Positions 1 to 12,285 of a stretch of DNA of 64,000 bases are shown here, in pieces (within the stretch, counting starts at the first letter, position 1; each line of letters begins with the position of its first letter). Both the position numbers and the translations under genes were made by a program. The notes under the pieces were generated by a model. That model saw only the letters and a program-made list of their open reading frames with translations. It was not told the DNA's origin and did no database searches. This stretch comes from Brachybacterium sp. SGAir0954. GTDB lineage: Bacteria; Actinomycetota; Actinomycetes; Actinomycetales; Dermabacteraceae. Where the stretch lies: contig NZ_CP027295.1 in NCBI RefSeq assembly GCF_005490785.1, forward strand, positions 1-64,000. Reading direction: 5' to 3'.

Positions 1-2127
1 ATGCCGTCCCTCCCCCGCCCCGTCACCGCGCTCCCGGCCCTGCTCCTCGCCCTGTTCTGCGCGGCGACGCTGGTCCTCGCGGGCGCCCCGTCGGCGCGGG
101 CCGCGGGCGCGGACGGGGAGGGCGCGATCACGGCGGACGAGCCCGTCCGCCTGGTCATCGCGACGGCGGGCCTGGACTGGCGGGACGTCACCCCCGAGCT
201 CACGCCGCACCTGCAGTGCCTCGCGGACCGCTCGGGCCTCGGCGCCATGAACACGACCTCGGTCTCCGTGGTCTCCACGATGCGCCAGGGCATGGAGACG
301 ATCCGCTCGGGCTACCGCGGCCTCGCGGCGGACGCCCCCCGCACCGCCGGCATCCCGGACCCGGCCGTCGACCAGTGGGAGCAGCTCGGGGTGCCCGTGA
401 CGGAGGTCGACGGAGGCGGCGGGCCGGACGACGCCGGCTCCGACGAGCCCGCGGACCCGGCGGTCTCCACCGCGGCGACCCTGCCCGACGGCGCCGCCGA
501 CGAGATCTCCGAGGGCCTCGGCGCGGAGGACGGGATCGTCCTCGTGGACCTCGGCGGTCTGCCGGACCGCTCCGACCCGGAGCGTGCCGACGCCCTCACC
601 GCCCTGGACGCGCGGGCGGGCGAGGTGATCGACGCCGCCGGGGGCTGCGACGCGGACTCGCTGCCGCGCACGCTCACCCTCTCCGTCGCGGCGATCGACC
701 CGGCGGATCCGGACGCCTCGGAGCGCACCGGGGCGATGGCCTCCCGCTCGGCGGGGCTGCAGGTCGCGATGGACTCCGCGCTCCCGGGCCGCGCCCTCAC
801 CTCGGGGGCGACGAAGCAGCCGGGCGTGGTCATGCTGACGGACGTCGCGCCCACGATCCTCGCGTCCTACGGGGCGAGCTCCGAGGGTCTCCTCAACGGC
901 CAGCCCCTGCGGGGGACGGAGAGCGCAGACCCGCAGCAGCTCGTCAAGGACCGCTCGCTCGCCGCCCTCGAGGTGGACGACGCGACGATCCCGGCGCTGG
1001 GCTCCTGGCTCGCCCTCGGGGTCATGGGGCTGGTCCTGCTGCTCGTCCCGGCCCTCGGCCGTCGCCCGCGGCTGCAAGCCCTCGGCCGGGCTCTGACGAC
1101 GATCGCCCCGCTCGCCCTGCCGGTGGGCCTCATGGCCTCGCTCGTGCCCTGGTGGCGCGCGGAGCATCCGGCGCTCGCGCTCACGGGCGTCGTCTGGGCG
1201 GGCTCCGCGCTGCTCGCGCTCGTGGTGCTCGCGGGTCCCTGGCGGCGGGTCCCCCGCGGCTCGGTCGCGGTGAGCGCGGCGCTCGTGGGCGGCATCGTCC
1301 TGCTGGAGTCCGCGACGGGCTCCCGGCTGCAGCTGGGCTCCCCGCTGGGCGCGCAGCCGATCTCCGGCGGCCGCTTCTACGGGCTGTCCAACCACCTGTT
1401 CGGGATCGTCCTCGCGGCGTCGCTGATCGCCCTGCTGTGCCTGTTCACGCTGCTCCGCACGGCGCGAGCACGGGTGCTGTGGACGCTCGGCGTGGGTGTC
1501 GCGGTCGCGGTGGTGTGCGTGACGCCGTCGATGGGTGCGGACTTCGGGTCGATGCTCGCGACGGTTCCGACGTTCGGCCTGCTCGCGCTGCTCGTCTCGG
1601 GGATCCGGCTCCGCCCGTGGCACGTGGTCTCGCTGCTCGCCGGCGGCGCGGTGCTCGTGCTCGGGGTCTCCTTCCTGGACTGGCTGCGGCCGCCCGAGGA
1701 CCGCACGCATCTGGGGCGCTTCATCAACGAGCTGCTCTCGGGCGAGCTCGTGGCGGTCGTGGTCCGCAAGCTCGCGCAGAACGTGGGCATGACGCTCGGC
1801 TATCCCGCGCTCACGGTGCTCCTGATCCTCGCGCTCGCCTGCTCGGTGGCCGCGCTCATGCCCCGCCGTGCTCGGCTCACCAGACTCGCAGCGCTGTACG
1901 AGGAGCACCCCTACGCCCTGCACACGATGATCGCGGTGGTCGCTGGCGGATGGCTGGGCTATGCGGTGAACGACACCGGTCCGGTGCTCGTCGCGGCGAT
2001 GTTCGGGATCGCACTCGTGCTGCTCCCTCCGGCGCTCCCCTCACCCGGCGACGAGCCGACGGCCCATGCCACCGGCACGGGAGCCGATGACAGCACGAAC
2101 GTCCGCCTGAGCACCGAGGGACGCTGA
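1..2127 (+). CDS. Exported/multi-pass membrane protein, actinobacterial, function unknown
   Basis: 708 aa. Residues 1-34 look like a cleavable signal peptide ending in an Ala-rich site, so the ATG at base 1 is probably the true start. Residues about 35-325 form an extracytoplasmic domain. It ends with a LTDVAPTIL-type stretch near residue 280 that recalls the alkaline-phosphatase superfamily, although the metal ligands of that fold are not convincingly present. About ten membrane segments follow (roughly 330-690), with conserved-looking motifs GRFYGLSNHLFG near 456 and GADFGSM near 511. The gene runs toward the rRNA operon. I do not recognise a named function; a role in envelope or lipid metabolism is only inference from topology. 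Confidence 0.75.
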   Translation: MPSLPRPVTALPALLLALFCAATLVLAGAPSARAAGADGEGAITADEPVRLVIATAGLDWRDVTPELTPHLQCLADRSGLGAMNTTSVSVVSTMRQGMETIRSGYRGLAADAPRTAGIPDPAVDQWEQLGVPVTEVDGGGGPDDAGSDEPADPAVSTAATLPDGAADEISEGLGAEDGIVLVDLGGLPDRSDPERADALTALDARAGEVIDAAGGCDADSLPRTLTLSVAAIDPADPDASERTGAMASRSAGLQVAMDSALPGRALTSGATKQPGVVMLTDVAPTILASYGASSEGLLNGQPLRGTESADPQQLVKDRSLAALEVDDATIPALGSWLALGVMGLVLLLVPALGRRPRLQALGRALTTIAPLALPVGLMASLVPWWRAEHPALALTGVVWAGSALLALVVLAGPWRRVPRGSVAVSAALVGGIVLLESATGSRLQLGSPLGAQPISGGRFYGLSNHLFGIVLAASLIALLCLFTLLRTARARVLWTLGVGVAVAVVCVTPSMGADFGSMLATVPTFGLLALLVSGIRLRPWHVVSLLAGGAVLVLGVSFLDWLRPPEDRTHLGRFINELLSGELVAVVVRKLAQNVGMTLGYPALTVLLILALACSVAALMPRRARLTRLAALYEEHPYALHTMIAVVAGGWLGYAVNDTGPVLVAAMFGIALVLLPPALPSPGDEPTAHATGTGADDSTNVRLSTEGR

Positions 2128-2790
2128 GAGGAGCCACACACGGCGGATCCTATGCCGGTGGCGATGCGTGGGGCCGCCCCGCGTGCGGCGGGCCGCCTGA
2201 GCCTCCCATCAGGAGCGCCTCACCCCCAGCGCTGACCAGCCCTGGACAACGCTCCAACACGAATCCGAGACCGCTGTCGCACCTGATGCGTCATCAGACG
2301 CTGCGCCCGCCCCAGTCCCCCGCCCCGCTGCCTCTCACGCTCTCGTCCCCTTCTCCCGCCGGGGGACGACGTGGGAAGGGCACGAGACAGCAGCGAGCCG
2401 AACAGCCACGGAATCCACGTGCCAGGGAGCAGACACGTCCTCAGGCCCATGACGCGGCGAGGCCATGTGCCGGAGGACGAGAGAGCAGTTGAGCCGGTGC
2501 GTCAGCGGGCCGCCGTCTCCGGGGATCCTCAGGGAGCGATGGCCTCGGCCCGCTCTCTCCCCGTCGAGCCGCACCTCTCAGCGCCCTGGCCTCCGAGCCC
2601 TGTACGGGCCCCGGGACGGGGATGGGACCCGCGTGCTTCGATGCGATGGGCTCGCGCGCCTCAGCGCGCTGTCGATGGGGACGCGAACGGCAACGTGCAG
2701 CTGATGGCGATGGTGACTGTCGCCGTGCTCGTGGACGTCCGGTGGGCTCACCACGCGCGGGCGTCTGAGCCGGCCCGGAAACTGGACATG
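2128..2790. other. Intergenic region, no gene recognised
   Basis: 663 bp between the 3' end of the membrane-protein gene and the rRNA operon terminator. Open frames exist on both strands but are Arg/Pro-rich, lack ribosome binding sites and run into rRNA sequence. A short hairpin (CCGCC/GGCGG arms near 2173-2193) could end transcription of the upstream gene. I see nothing else. Confidence 0.5.
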
Positions 2791-2859
2791 AAAAAAGGGA
2801 AGGGCAGAGAACGGCGAGACACTCTCACGAGCACCCCAGCGACGTCCTCCACCCTTCCC
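2791..2859 (-). terminator. Rho-independent terminator of the rRNA operon
   Basis: On the minus strand, perfect arms GGGAAGGG (2852-2859) and CCCTTCCC (2797-2804) are followed directly by six T residues (2791-2796). The 47-nt loop is long, but the position just downstream of 5S and the T-run fit a factor-independent terminator. Confidence 0.6.
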
Positions 2860-2869
2860 GATGAAGATG

Positions 2870-2988
2870 TCCGGCGGCGACCTACTCTCCCACACCCTCC
2901 CGAGTGCAGTACCATCGGCGCAATCGAGCTTAGCTTCCGGGTTCGGAATGGAACCGGGCGTTTCCTCGATGCTATGACCGCCGTAACA
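2870..2988 (-). rRNA. rrf: 5S ribosomal RNA
   Basis: About 118 nt. The minus strand begins near GTTACGGCGGTCATAGC and contains the conserved core CCCGGTTCCATTCCGAAC, then GGGAGAGTAGGTCGCCGCC near the 3' end. These are typical of actinobacterial 5S. It is the last gene of the 16S-23S-5S operon. Ends are estimated to within a few bases. Confidence 0.95.
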
Positions 2989-3047
2989 CGGCGAGACCAA
3001 CCAGCCCTGACCAACCACACCCCCGACCAGGGGACGCAGTGGCAGGA

Positions 3048-3081
3048 GTTGCTTCTCCAGAACCACACAGTGGACGCGAAC
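3048..3081 (-). other. 3' half of the pre-23S processing stem
   Basis: This 34-nt block downstream of 23S is the reverse complement of 6198-6231 at 29 of 34 positions; four of the remaining five can form G-U pairs in RNA. It would pair with the spacer sequence upstream of 23S to form the long stalk cut by RNase III. Confidence 0.8.
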
Positions 3082-3097
3082 ACCAGCAAACAAAAAC

Positions 3098-6178
<3,081 letters not shown>

Positions 6179-6197
6179 CTAAAATTGCTTACAAGAT

Positions 6198-6231
6198 GCT
6201 CGCGTCCACTATGTAGTTCTCAAGAAGCAAC
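6198..6231 (-). other. 5' half of the pre-23S processing stem
   Basis: Pairs with 3048-3081: 29 Watson-Crick pairs, four possible G-U pairs and one mismatch over 34 nt, bracketing 23S. Overlaps the boxA-like element. Confidence 0.8.
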
Positions 6232-6339
6232 CCCACACCCACACCACCAACGCAACCGCGCCGACCATGCAGGGGAGGACCAGCCACACACCCCGCACCA
6301 ACCCGAAGACCAGTGACAGGGCTGCGTGCAGCCTCACAA

Positions 6340-6351
6340 CTCAATAGCGTG
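6340..6351 (-). other. 3' half of the pre-16S processing stem
   Basis: CACGCTATTGAG on the minus strand is the exact 12-nt reverse complement of the leader sequence at 8149-8160, so the two would pair across 16S. Confidence 0.7.
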
Positions 6352-6521
6352 CCTCCACCTCGAACCCACCATGACCACCGCTCGTTCCACACCCACTCGA
6401 GAGCAGGTCGTACTGGAGCCGGTCACCGCCGGCGAAGTGCCTCTTCGTTGATGTTCCACCCTTGAGCAACCATCCTCACCACACGCGGGTGAGCAGACAG
6501 CCACCAATCATTGGTGTAGCT

Positions 6522-8046
<1,525 letters not shown>

Positions 8047-8227
8047 AAACATGAAAAACTATAAACCTGACAAAAAAACAAACAACCAGCATTTAACTGC
8101 TAATCATCCGTATATTCTGCCAATCAAATATTGGCATCAACAAATAGACACGCTATTGAGATATCAAGCAACACGCGCACTCAGTATCAGAACCCTTCCG
8201 AGTTCCTCACTCCGAGGCAACCCCTAT
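8047..8227 (-). other. AT-rich rRNA leader
   Basis: About 180 nt between the proximal promoter and 16S, strikingly AT-richer than the rest of the window. It holds a boxA-like tract (TGTTGCTTGATATCTC, about 8155-8171) and the 5' arm of the 16S stem. I see no coding potential. Confidence 0.7.
8149..8160 (-). other. 5' half of the pre-16S processing stem
   Basis: CTCAATAGCGTG in the leader transcript pairs perfectly with the spacer at 6340-6351. A motif of this type follows boxA in many actinobacterial rRNA leaders. Confidence 0.7.
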
Positions 8228-8256
8228 AACTTAGGGGATCCGGTTCTCCATGTCAA
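8228..8256 (-). promoter_or_regulatory. rRNA operon proximal promoter
   Basis: Minus strand: consensus -35 TTGACA (8251-8256), 17-bp spacer, -10 TAAGTT (8228-8233). Transcription would begin near 8221, about 175 nt upstream of 16S. Confidence 0.75.
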
Positions 8257-8380
8257 TTCGGTGCGGTGTGAACCGCGCCTCATCAGTTCTGAAGTTATCC
8301 GAAGAGCCTGGTGGGAGTCGATTTCGCGTTCCGCCACTGCTGGCCTTCCCGCTGTCCCGATCTCCCGGGCACGAGGAAGA

Positions 8381-8409
8381 ACATTACGTGGATCCCCGGG
8401 CCCGGTCAA
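8381..8409 (-). promoter_or_regulatory. rRNA operon distal promoter
   Basis: Minus strand: -35 TTGACC (8404-8409), 17-bp spacer, -10 TAATGT (8381-8386). Tandem promoters are common for rRNA operons. Confidence 0.65.
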
Positions 8410-8429
8410 CTCGAGAGGCCCCTTTTCGG

Positions 8430-8445
8430 AGTGGCCTCGGCCACT
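8430..8445 (-). terminator. Candidate terminator of the glycosyltransferase operon
   Basis: Palindrome AGTGGCC-GA-GGCCACT between the glycosyltransferase stop and the distal rRNA promoter. There is no T-run, so the assignment is tentative. Confidence 0.4.
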
Positions 8446-8501
8446 TTCCCGCCCCGAGCTACATCACCGCAGGTCAGAGGCGGATCCAGCCCTCGAATCG
8501 C

Positions 8502-10316
8502 TCAGCGGGACGGGCGATCTCGGTCCCCGCCCTCGGACGGGGCGCTGTTCTGGGCGTCCACCGCCTCATGGACCACGAGGGAGGTGTACTCGTCCGCCGC
8601 GAGGGAGTCGCGCAGCGCCTCGGGGATCCGGGGCTCCGGCGATCCCAGGTGGGACGCGATGATCACCGCGTGGATCGGCGCGAACGGCCCGGTCACCGGG
8701 GCGGCGTGCAGCCGGGTGGCCAGAGCGTCGAGATCCACCCCCGCCAGATAGGCGATGTCGTCGGTGTCGAAGAGCCCCTCGACAGGGAGACCCCTCAGCG
8801 CGCGGTCCAGCGCCTCGATGTCCGTGTCCTCCAGGCGGATCACGTCGCCCTCCGAGAACTCGCCGTCCACCGGGAGCGCGGCGAGGCGCTCCCTGAGAAC
8901 GGTGGGGCGCACCCAGGCGGTCCCGCCCGTCGTCCCCGCGCGCCGGCCGGCGCCGGCCGCGGCGGTGGCGCTCGGGCTCGAGGAGGACGGTGCCGGGCCC
9001 GGGGCAGGGAGAGCAGCGGGTGCGAGGGCATCAGCGGCCGCAGGTGCAGGTGCAGGCTCGGATGCGGTGACCTCAGCGGTGTCGGGATCCGCGTCCAGGG
9101 AGTGAGTTGGCGCCGGGGGCTGCTCCTCCCCCTCCTCGGCGATCGCTGCTGCCTGATCGGCGCGCGCGTCGGTCCGCTCGTCCTCGCCCTTTCCGAGCGC
9201 GTCGGCCTCCTCGCCGTCGGCCACGCCGGACGCGCCGGTGTGCTCACCCATGACCGTCTCGACGGCGCGGGGCCCGGGGCGTGACGCGGCGGGAGGGGCG
9301 AGAGAGCTCGGGGCCTCGGCGTCCTCCGTCATGACCGTGCCGGGTGCCGTTGGTCCGAGGGGCGCCACGGACCCCTCGGGGTCGTCCTGCGCGGTGACGG
9401 CACGAGCCTCGACCGCGGACGGCTCGGGAGAGGTGCCGTCCTCGACGACGGCGCCGTCGGCCTCCTCCCCCGAGATCTCCGGGGACAGGCGCCGACGCGC
9501 GGCGAGGGCGCGCACCACGTCCCGGAGCTGGGCGGCGCGATGCAGCTGCCCGCGCAGATCCTTGCCGGTCGCCCGATGGTGGAGGTCGCAGGGGATCTCC
9601 TTCACCCAGAACCCCGCGGTGACCGCGTCGATGCTGAGCCCGGTCTCCACACCCCACCCGCCGGCGAGCGGCTGCACGGCCTCCCACGCCTCGCGGGTGA
9701 TGCAGCGGGTGCCCGAGAGCGGCTGCTGCGGCTCCCATCCGGTGGCCCGGCGGATCCCGTTGCGGCTCGTGCGCACCACGATCCCCATGCCGGAGGCGCC
9801 CACCTGCGGGGGCAGCAGCGCGATCGCCATGTCGACCCCCGTCACGAGCACGGCGTCCACGAGGGGCTGCGCGGCGGAGGCGGAGGCCCCCATGTCCGCG
9901 TCGAGGAAGAGCAGTGCCCGCTGCACGGGCGCGTCGTCGGCCTCATGGTCGACGATGACCGGCAGCGGGCCCGTGTGGCCGGCGACCCGGGGCTCGGCGT
10001 GGATCTCCTCGGTGAAGTCCGCACCGCCGTCGGCCGTCGCGGCCGCCTCCCGCAGGGCCACGAGCTGAGCGCCCGTCCCCATCGCGGCGGCCTTGCCCCG
10101 GTTCACCCGGTGGCGGACGACGACCGCGCCCGCGCCCATGGCGATCGCGGCGGTCGAGTCGGTGGAGCCGTCGTCGACGACGACCACGAGGTCCACGCCC
10201 ACGAGCGTGCGCGCCGCGTCGATCGTCGCCTCGATCCGCTCCGCCTCGTTCTTGGCGGGGATCACCACGGCGACCCGCTCAGGACGGTTCGCCGCGAGCG
10301 GCCCCGCGGTGCTCAT
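8502..10316 (-). CDS. Family 2 glycosyltransferase with long linker and C-terminal repeats
   Basis: 604 aa. The N-terminal 280 residues are a GT-A fold family 2 glycosyltransferase: VVIPAKNE near 18, VDDGSTD near 47, and a DADM acid motif near 138 that would bind the metal and nucleotide sugar. No membrane segments are visible. A long Ala/Glu/Pro-rich linker (about 290-470) leads to three tandem repeats of about 29 residues (474-558) built on a xPVxGxF core at 481, 510 and 539. The ATG overlaps the stop of the upstream DUF5926-like gene (ATGA), so the two are translationally coupled. Donor and acceptor cannot be told from sequence; a GpgS- or DPM-like role is possible. Confidence 0.8.
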   Translation of the reverse strand: MSTAGPLAANRPERVAVVIPAKNEAERIEATIDAARTLVGVDLVVVVDDGSTDSTAAIAMGAGAVVVRHRVNRGKAAAMGTGAQLVALREAAATADGGADFTEEIHAEPRVAGHTGPLPVIVDHEADDAPVQRALLFLDADMGASASAAQPLVDAVLVTGVDMAIALLPPQVGASGMGIVVRTSRNGIRRATGWEPQQPLSGTRCITREAWEAVQPLAGGWGVETGLSIDAVTAGFWVKEIPCDLHHRATGKDLRGQLHRAAQLRDVVRALAARRRLSPEISGEEADGAVVEDGTSPEPSAVEARAVTAQDDPEGSVAPLGPTAPGTVMTEDAEAPSSLAPPAASRPGPRAVETVMGEHTGASGVADGEEADALGKGEDERTDARADQAAAIAEEGEEQPPAPTHSLDADPDTAEVTASEPAPAPAAADALAPAALPAPGPAPSSSSPSATAAAGAGRRAGTTGGTAWVRPTVLRERLAALPVDGEFSEGDVIRLEDTDIEALDRALRGLPVEGLFDTDDIAYLAGVDLDALATRLHAAPVTGPFAPIHAVIIASHLGSPEPRIPEALRDSLAADEYTSLVVHEAVDAQNSAPSEGGDRDRPSR

Positions 10317-11143
10317 CGCAGGGTCACCTGCCGCGCGACGATGCCGCCGCGGGCGCGCCGCTCGGCGGGCGTGAGCGGGTCCGTGCTCGCGAGCGCCTCC
10401 TCGAAGCGGGAGCGGAAGGCCTCCGCCTCCGAGGCGACGCCGGCGGCCCCGTAGCCCTTGGGCAGGTCCCAGACAGGGATCGTCATGCCCTCCGCGCGGA
10501 AGGAGCCCACGTACTTCGTGCCCTCGCCGATCGCGGACTCGCGCCGCGCGTGCAGGCGGGTGACGGCGTCGATGACGCGGTCCTCGTCCGCATCGAGCAC
10601 CCAGCGGAGGTGCTCCTTCGCCCCGGCGTCCACCCAGAACGCGGACGGGAGGCCGTCCACCGCGGCGGTCGCCATGATCGACTCGTTCGCGTGCTGCAGG
10701 GAGTGCTCGATCTCCGCGGTGCGCTCGGCACCCGGGTCCAGCCAGAAGTCGAAGGTGTCGTGCACGGCCAGCTCGCCGATCGAGGCGGGGTCCAGCAGGT
10801 CCTGCAGCCGCGGGGACTCCGCCGTGACCTCGACGGCGGTGACGGGGGTGCCGGGCTCGGACGCGAGCGCGGAGGCGAGCGCCTGCCCGATCCCGCGGGA
10901 GAGGTCCCCTCCCGGGTAGCTCGCCTGGACGCCGACGATGACGGAGCCGTCGGAGCGGCGCACCGCGGGCCAGGCCATCGGCAGGATCGTCGCGAGCACG
11001 ACGGGGACGTCCCCGTGCTCGGCGGTGGTGCGCGCCGGGGCGGTCGCGGCGGGGACCAGCTGGCGCATGGCCACCAGGTCCCGCTCGTTCGGCAGCCCCT
11101 CGAAGGGACGTCGGACCAGGTCGTTGCTCGCGGCAGAACTCAT
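10313..11143 (-). CDS. DUF5926-like conserved actinobacterial protein
   Basis: 276 aa, soluble, no signal peptide. I assign it to the DUF5926 type from the N-terminal RRPFEGLPNERDLVAMRQLV stretch and overall layout; this comes from memory of the family and is not certain. Function is unknown. It is the first gene of a two-gene unit with the glycosyltransferase (4-nt ATGA overlap). Its likely leaderless promoter TAGACT overlaps the TAG stop of the glutaminase gene. Confidence 0.6.
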   Translation of the reverse strand: MSSAASNDLVRRPFEGLPNERDLVAMRQLVPAATAPARTTAEHGDVPVVLATILPMAWPAVRRSDGSVIVGVQASYPGGDLSRGIGQALASALASEPGTPVTAVEVTAESPRLQDLLDPASIGELAVHDTFDFWLDPGAERTAEIEHSLQHANESIMATAAVDGLPSAFWVDAGAKEHLRWVLDADEDRVIDAVTRLHARRESAIGEGTKYVGSFRAEGMTIPVWDLPKGYGAAGVASEAEAFRSRFEEALASTDPLTPAERRARGGIVARQVTLR

Positions 11144-11150
11144 GGACGGG

Positions 11151-11156
11151 AGTCTA
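11151..11156 (-). promoter_or_regulatory. -10 element of the DUF5926-like gene
   Basis: TAGACT ends 7 nt before the ATG, implying a leaderless transcript. Confidence 0.5.
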
Positions 11157-12224
11157 GCGATCGTCCCCGTGCTCGACGTGCCTCTCCCGGATCAGCTCCT
11201 CGGCGCGCTCGTGGAGGTCCCACGGGGGCACGCCGTCCAGGAGGTGCAGGGCGAAGTCCGCGCTGAACCGCTCGAAGAAGAGGGTGCCGCGCACCGAGTT
11301 CCCGTGGAGGTCCAGCTGCGGGGCGTAGCTCGCGACGCCGAAGCGGGAGGGCAGCGCCGCGATGATCCCGCCGCCCACCCCGGACTTCGCGGGCAGGCCG
11401 ACGTCGCTCACCCAGTCCCCCGCGTTGTCGTACATGCCGCAGGTCATCATCACGGAGAGCACCTGCCGCGCCGCGACGCGGGAGAAGACGCGCTCCCCCG
11501 TGAGCGGGTTGGTGCCGCCGGAGGCGAGGGTCGCGGCCATCACCGCGAGGTCCGTGACGGTGGTGAGCACGGCGCAGCCCTCGACGTAGCCGCCCACGAC
11601 CTCCGCGGCGTCCTCCTCCATCGAACCCGCGGCGCGCAGCATGTAGGCGAGCGCGAGGTTGCGGTCCGCGGTGCCGAGCTCCTCCTCGAAGGTCTCACGG
11701 TGCAGCTCGAGCGGGCGCCCGGCCGCGGCGTCGAGCACGGCGCGCAGGCGCTGGGTGCGCTCGGACTGCTCGGCGCCGAGCATCGCGTGGGTGCGGATCG
11801 CGCCGATGTTCACGAGCGGGTTCTTGGGCTTCTTGGTGTGCGGGTCCAGGCTGAGGGCGTTGAACTCCTCCCCCGTGGGCTCCTCGTCCACGACGGAGTC
11901 CACGTGCTCCATGCCGTGGAGGTCGATCGCGGCGCCGTAGGCGAACGCCTTCGAGATCGACTGCACGGGAAAGGCGTGCTCGCGGCCGTTCCCGGCGCCG
12001 AGGATCTCCCCGTCGATCCCGCACAGGGCGACGCCGACGTGGTCCTCCCGGGCGCCGGAGAGGCGGGACAGCTCGGGGATCTCACCGGCCACCTCCGCGG
12101 AGCCGATGATGCCGCGGTCCAGCAGCACCGCGTCCTGCGGGGCGGCGTCGTCGGTCTCCGTGCACGCGGCCGCGGAGAGCTCGGTGGTCAGGCGGTCGAG
12201 GTAGGTGCTCAGTGCGCTGGTCAC
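11154..12224 (-). CDS. glsA: Glutaminase
   Basis: 356 aa. Hydrolyses L-glutamine to glutamate and ammonia in the cytoplasm. The serine-dependent glutaminase motif QSISKAF lies near residue 85 (Ser-x-x-Lys catalytic pair), followed by PKNPLVNIGAI and the Gly-rich SGVGGGI near the C-terminus. I chose the GTG at 12224. It sits 6 nt after a -10-like TACGGT and avoids overlap with the divergent dehydrogenase promoter; an upstream ATG at 12323 would add 33 atypical residues. At 356 aa it is slightly longer than the 300-330 aa usual for bacterial enzymes. Confidence 0.88.
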   Translation of the reverse strand: MTSALSTYLDRLTTELSAAACTETDDAAPQDAVLLDRGIIGSAEVAGEIPELSRLSGAREDHVGVALCGIDGEILGAGNGREHAFPVQSISKAFAYGAAIDLHGMEHVDSVVDEEPTGEEFNALSLDPHTKKPKNPLVNIGAIRTHAMLGAEQSERTQRLRAVLDAAAGRPLELHRETFEEELGTADRNLALAYMLRAAGSMEEDAAEVVGGYVEGCAVLTTVTDLAVMAATLASGGTNPLTGERVFSRVAARQVLSVMMTCGMYDNAGDWVSDVGLPAKSGVGGGIIAALPSRFGVASYAPQLDLHGNSVRGTLFFERFSADFALHLLDGVPPWDLHERAEELIRERHVEHGDDR

Positions 12225-12230
12225 GCCCCG

Positions 12231-12236
12231 ACCGTA
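12231..12236 (-). promoter_or_regulatory. -10 element of glsA
   Basis: TACGGT, 6 nt before GTG; leaderless arrangement. Confidence 0.5.
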
Positions 12237-12273
12237 CCGGTCCCCCGCGCCGGAGGGGCGGGCCGTGCGGGGA

Positions 12274-12279
12274 TAGCGT
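12274..12279 (+). promoter_or_regulatory. -10 element of the FAD/Fe-S dehydrogenase gene
   Basis: TAGCGT, 6 nt before ATG; leaderless arrangement. Confidence 0.5.
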
Positions 12280-12285
12280 GGGCGC

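Noticed and set aside
6350..6375. GGTTCGAGG-like T-loop in the 16S-23S spacer (minus strand)
   Set aside because: No acceptor, D or anticodon arms can be drawn around it, so it is not a tRNA.
8250..9284. 344-aa plus-strand frame over the rRNA promoters and glycosyltransferase 3' end
   Set aside because: Runs antisense through the repeat region and through promoter DNA, with no family resemblance.
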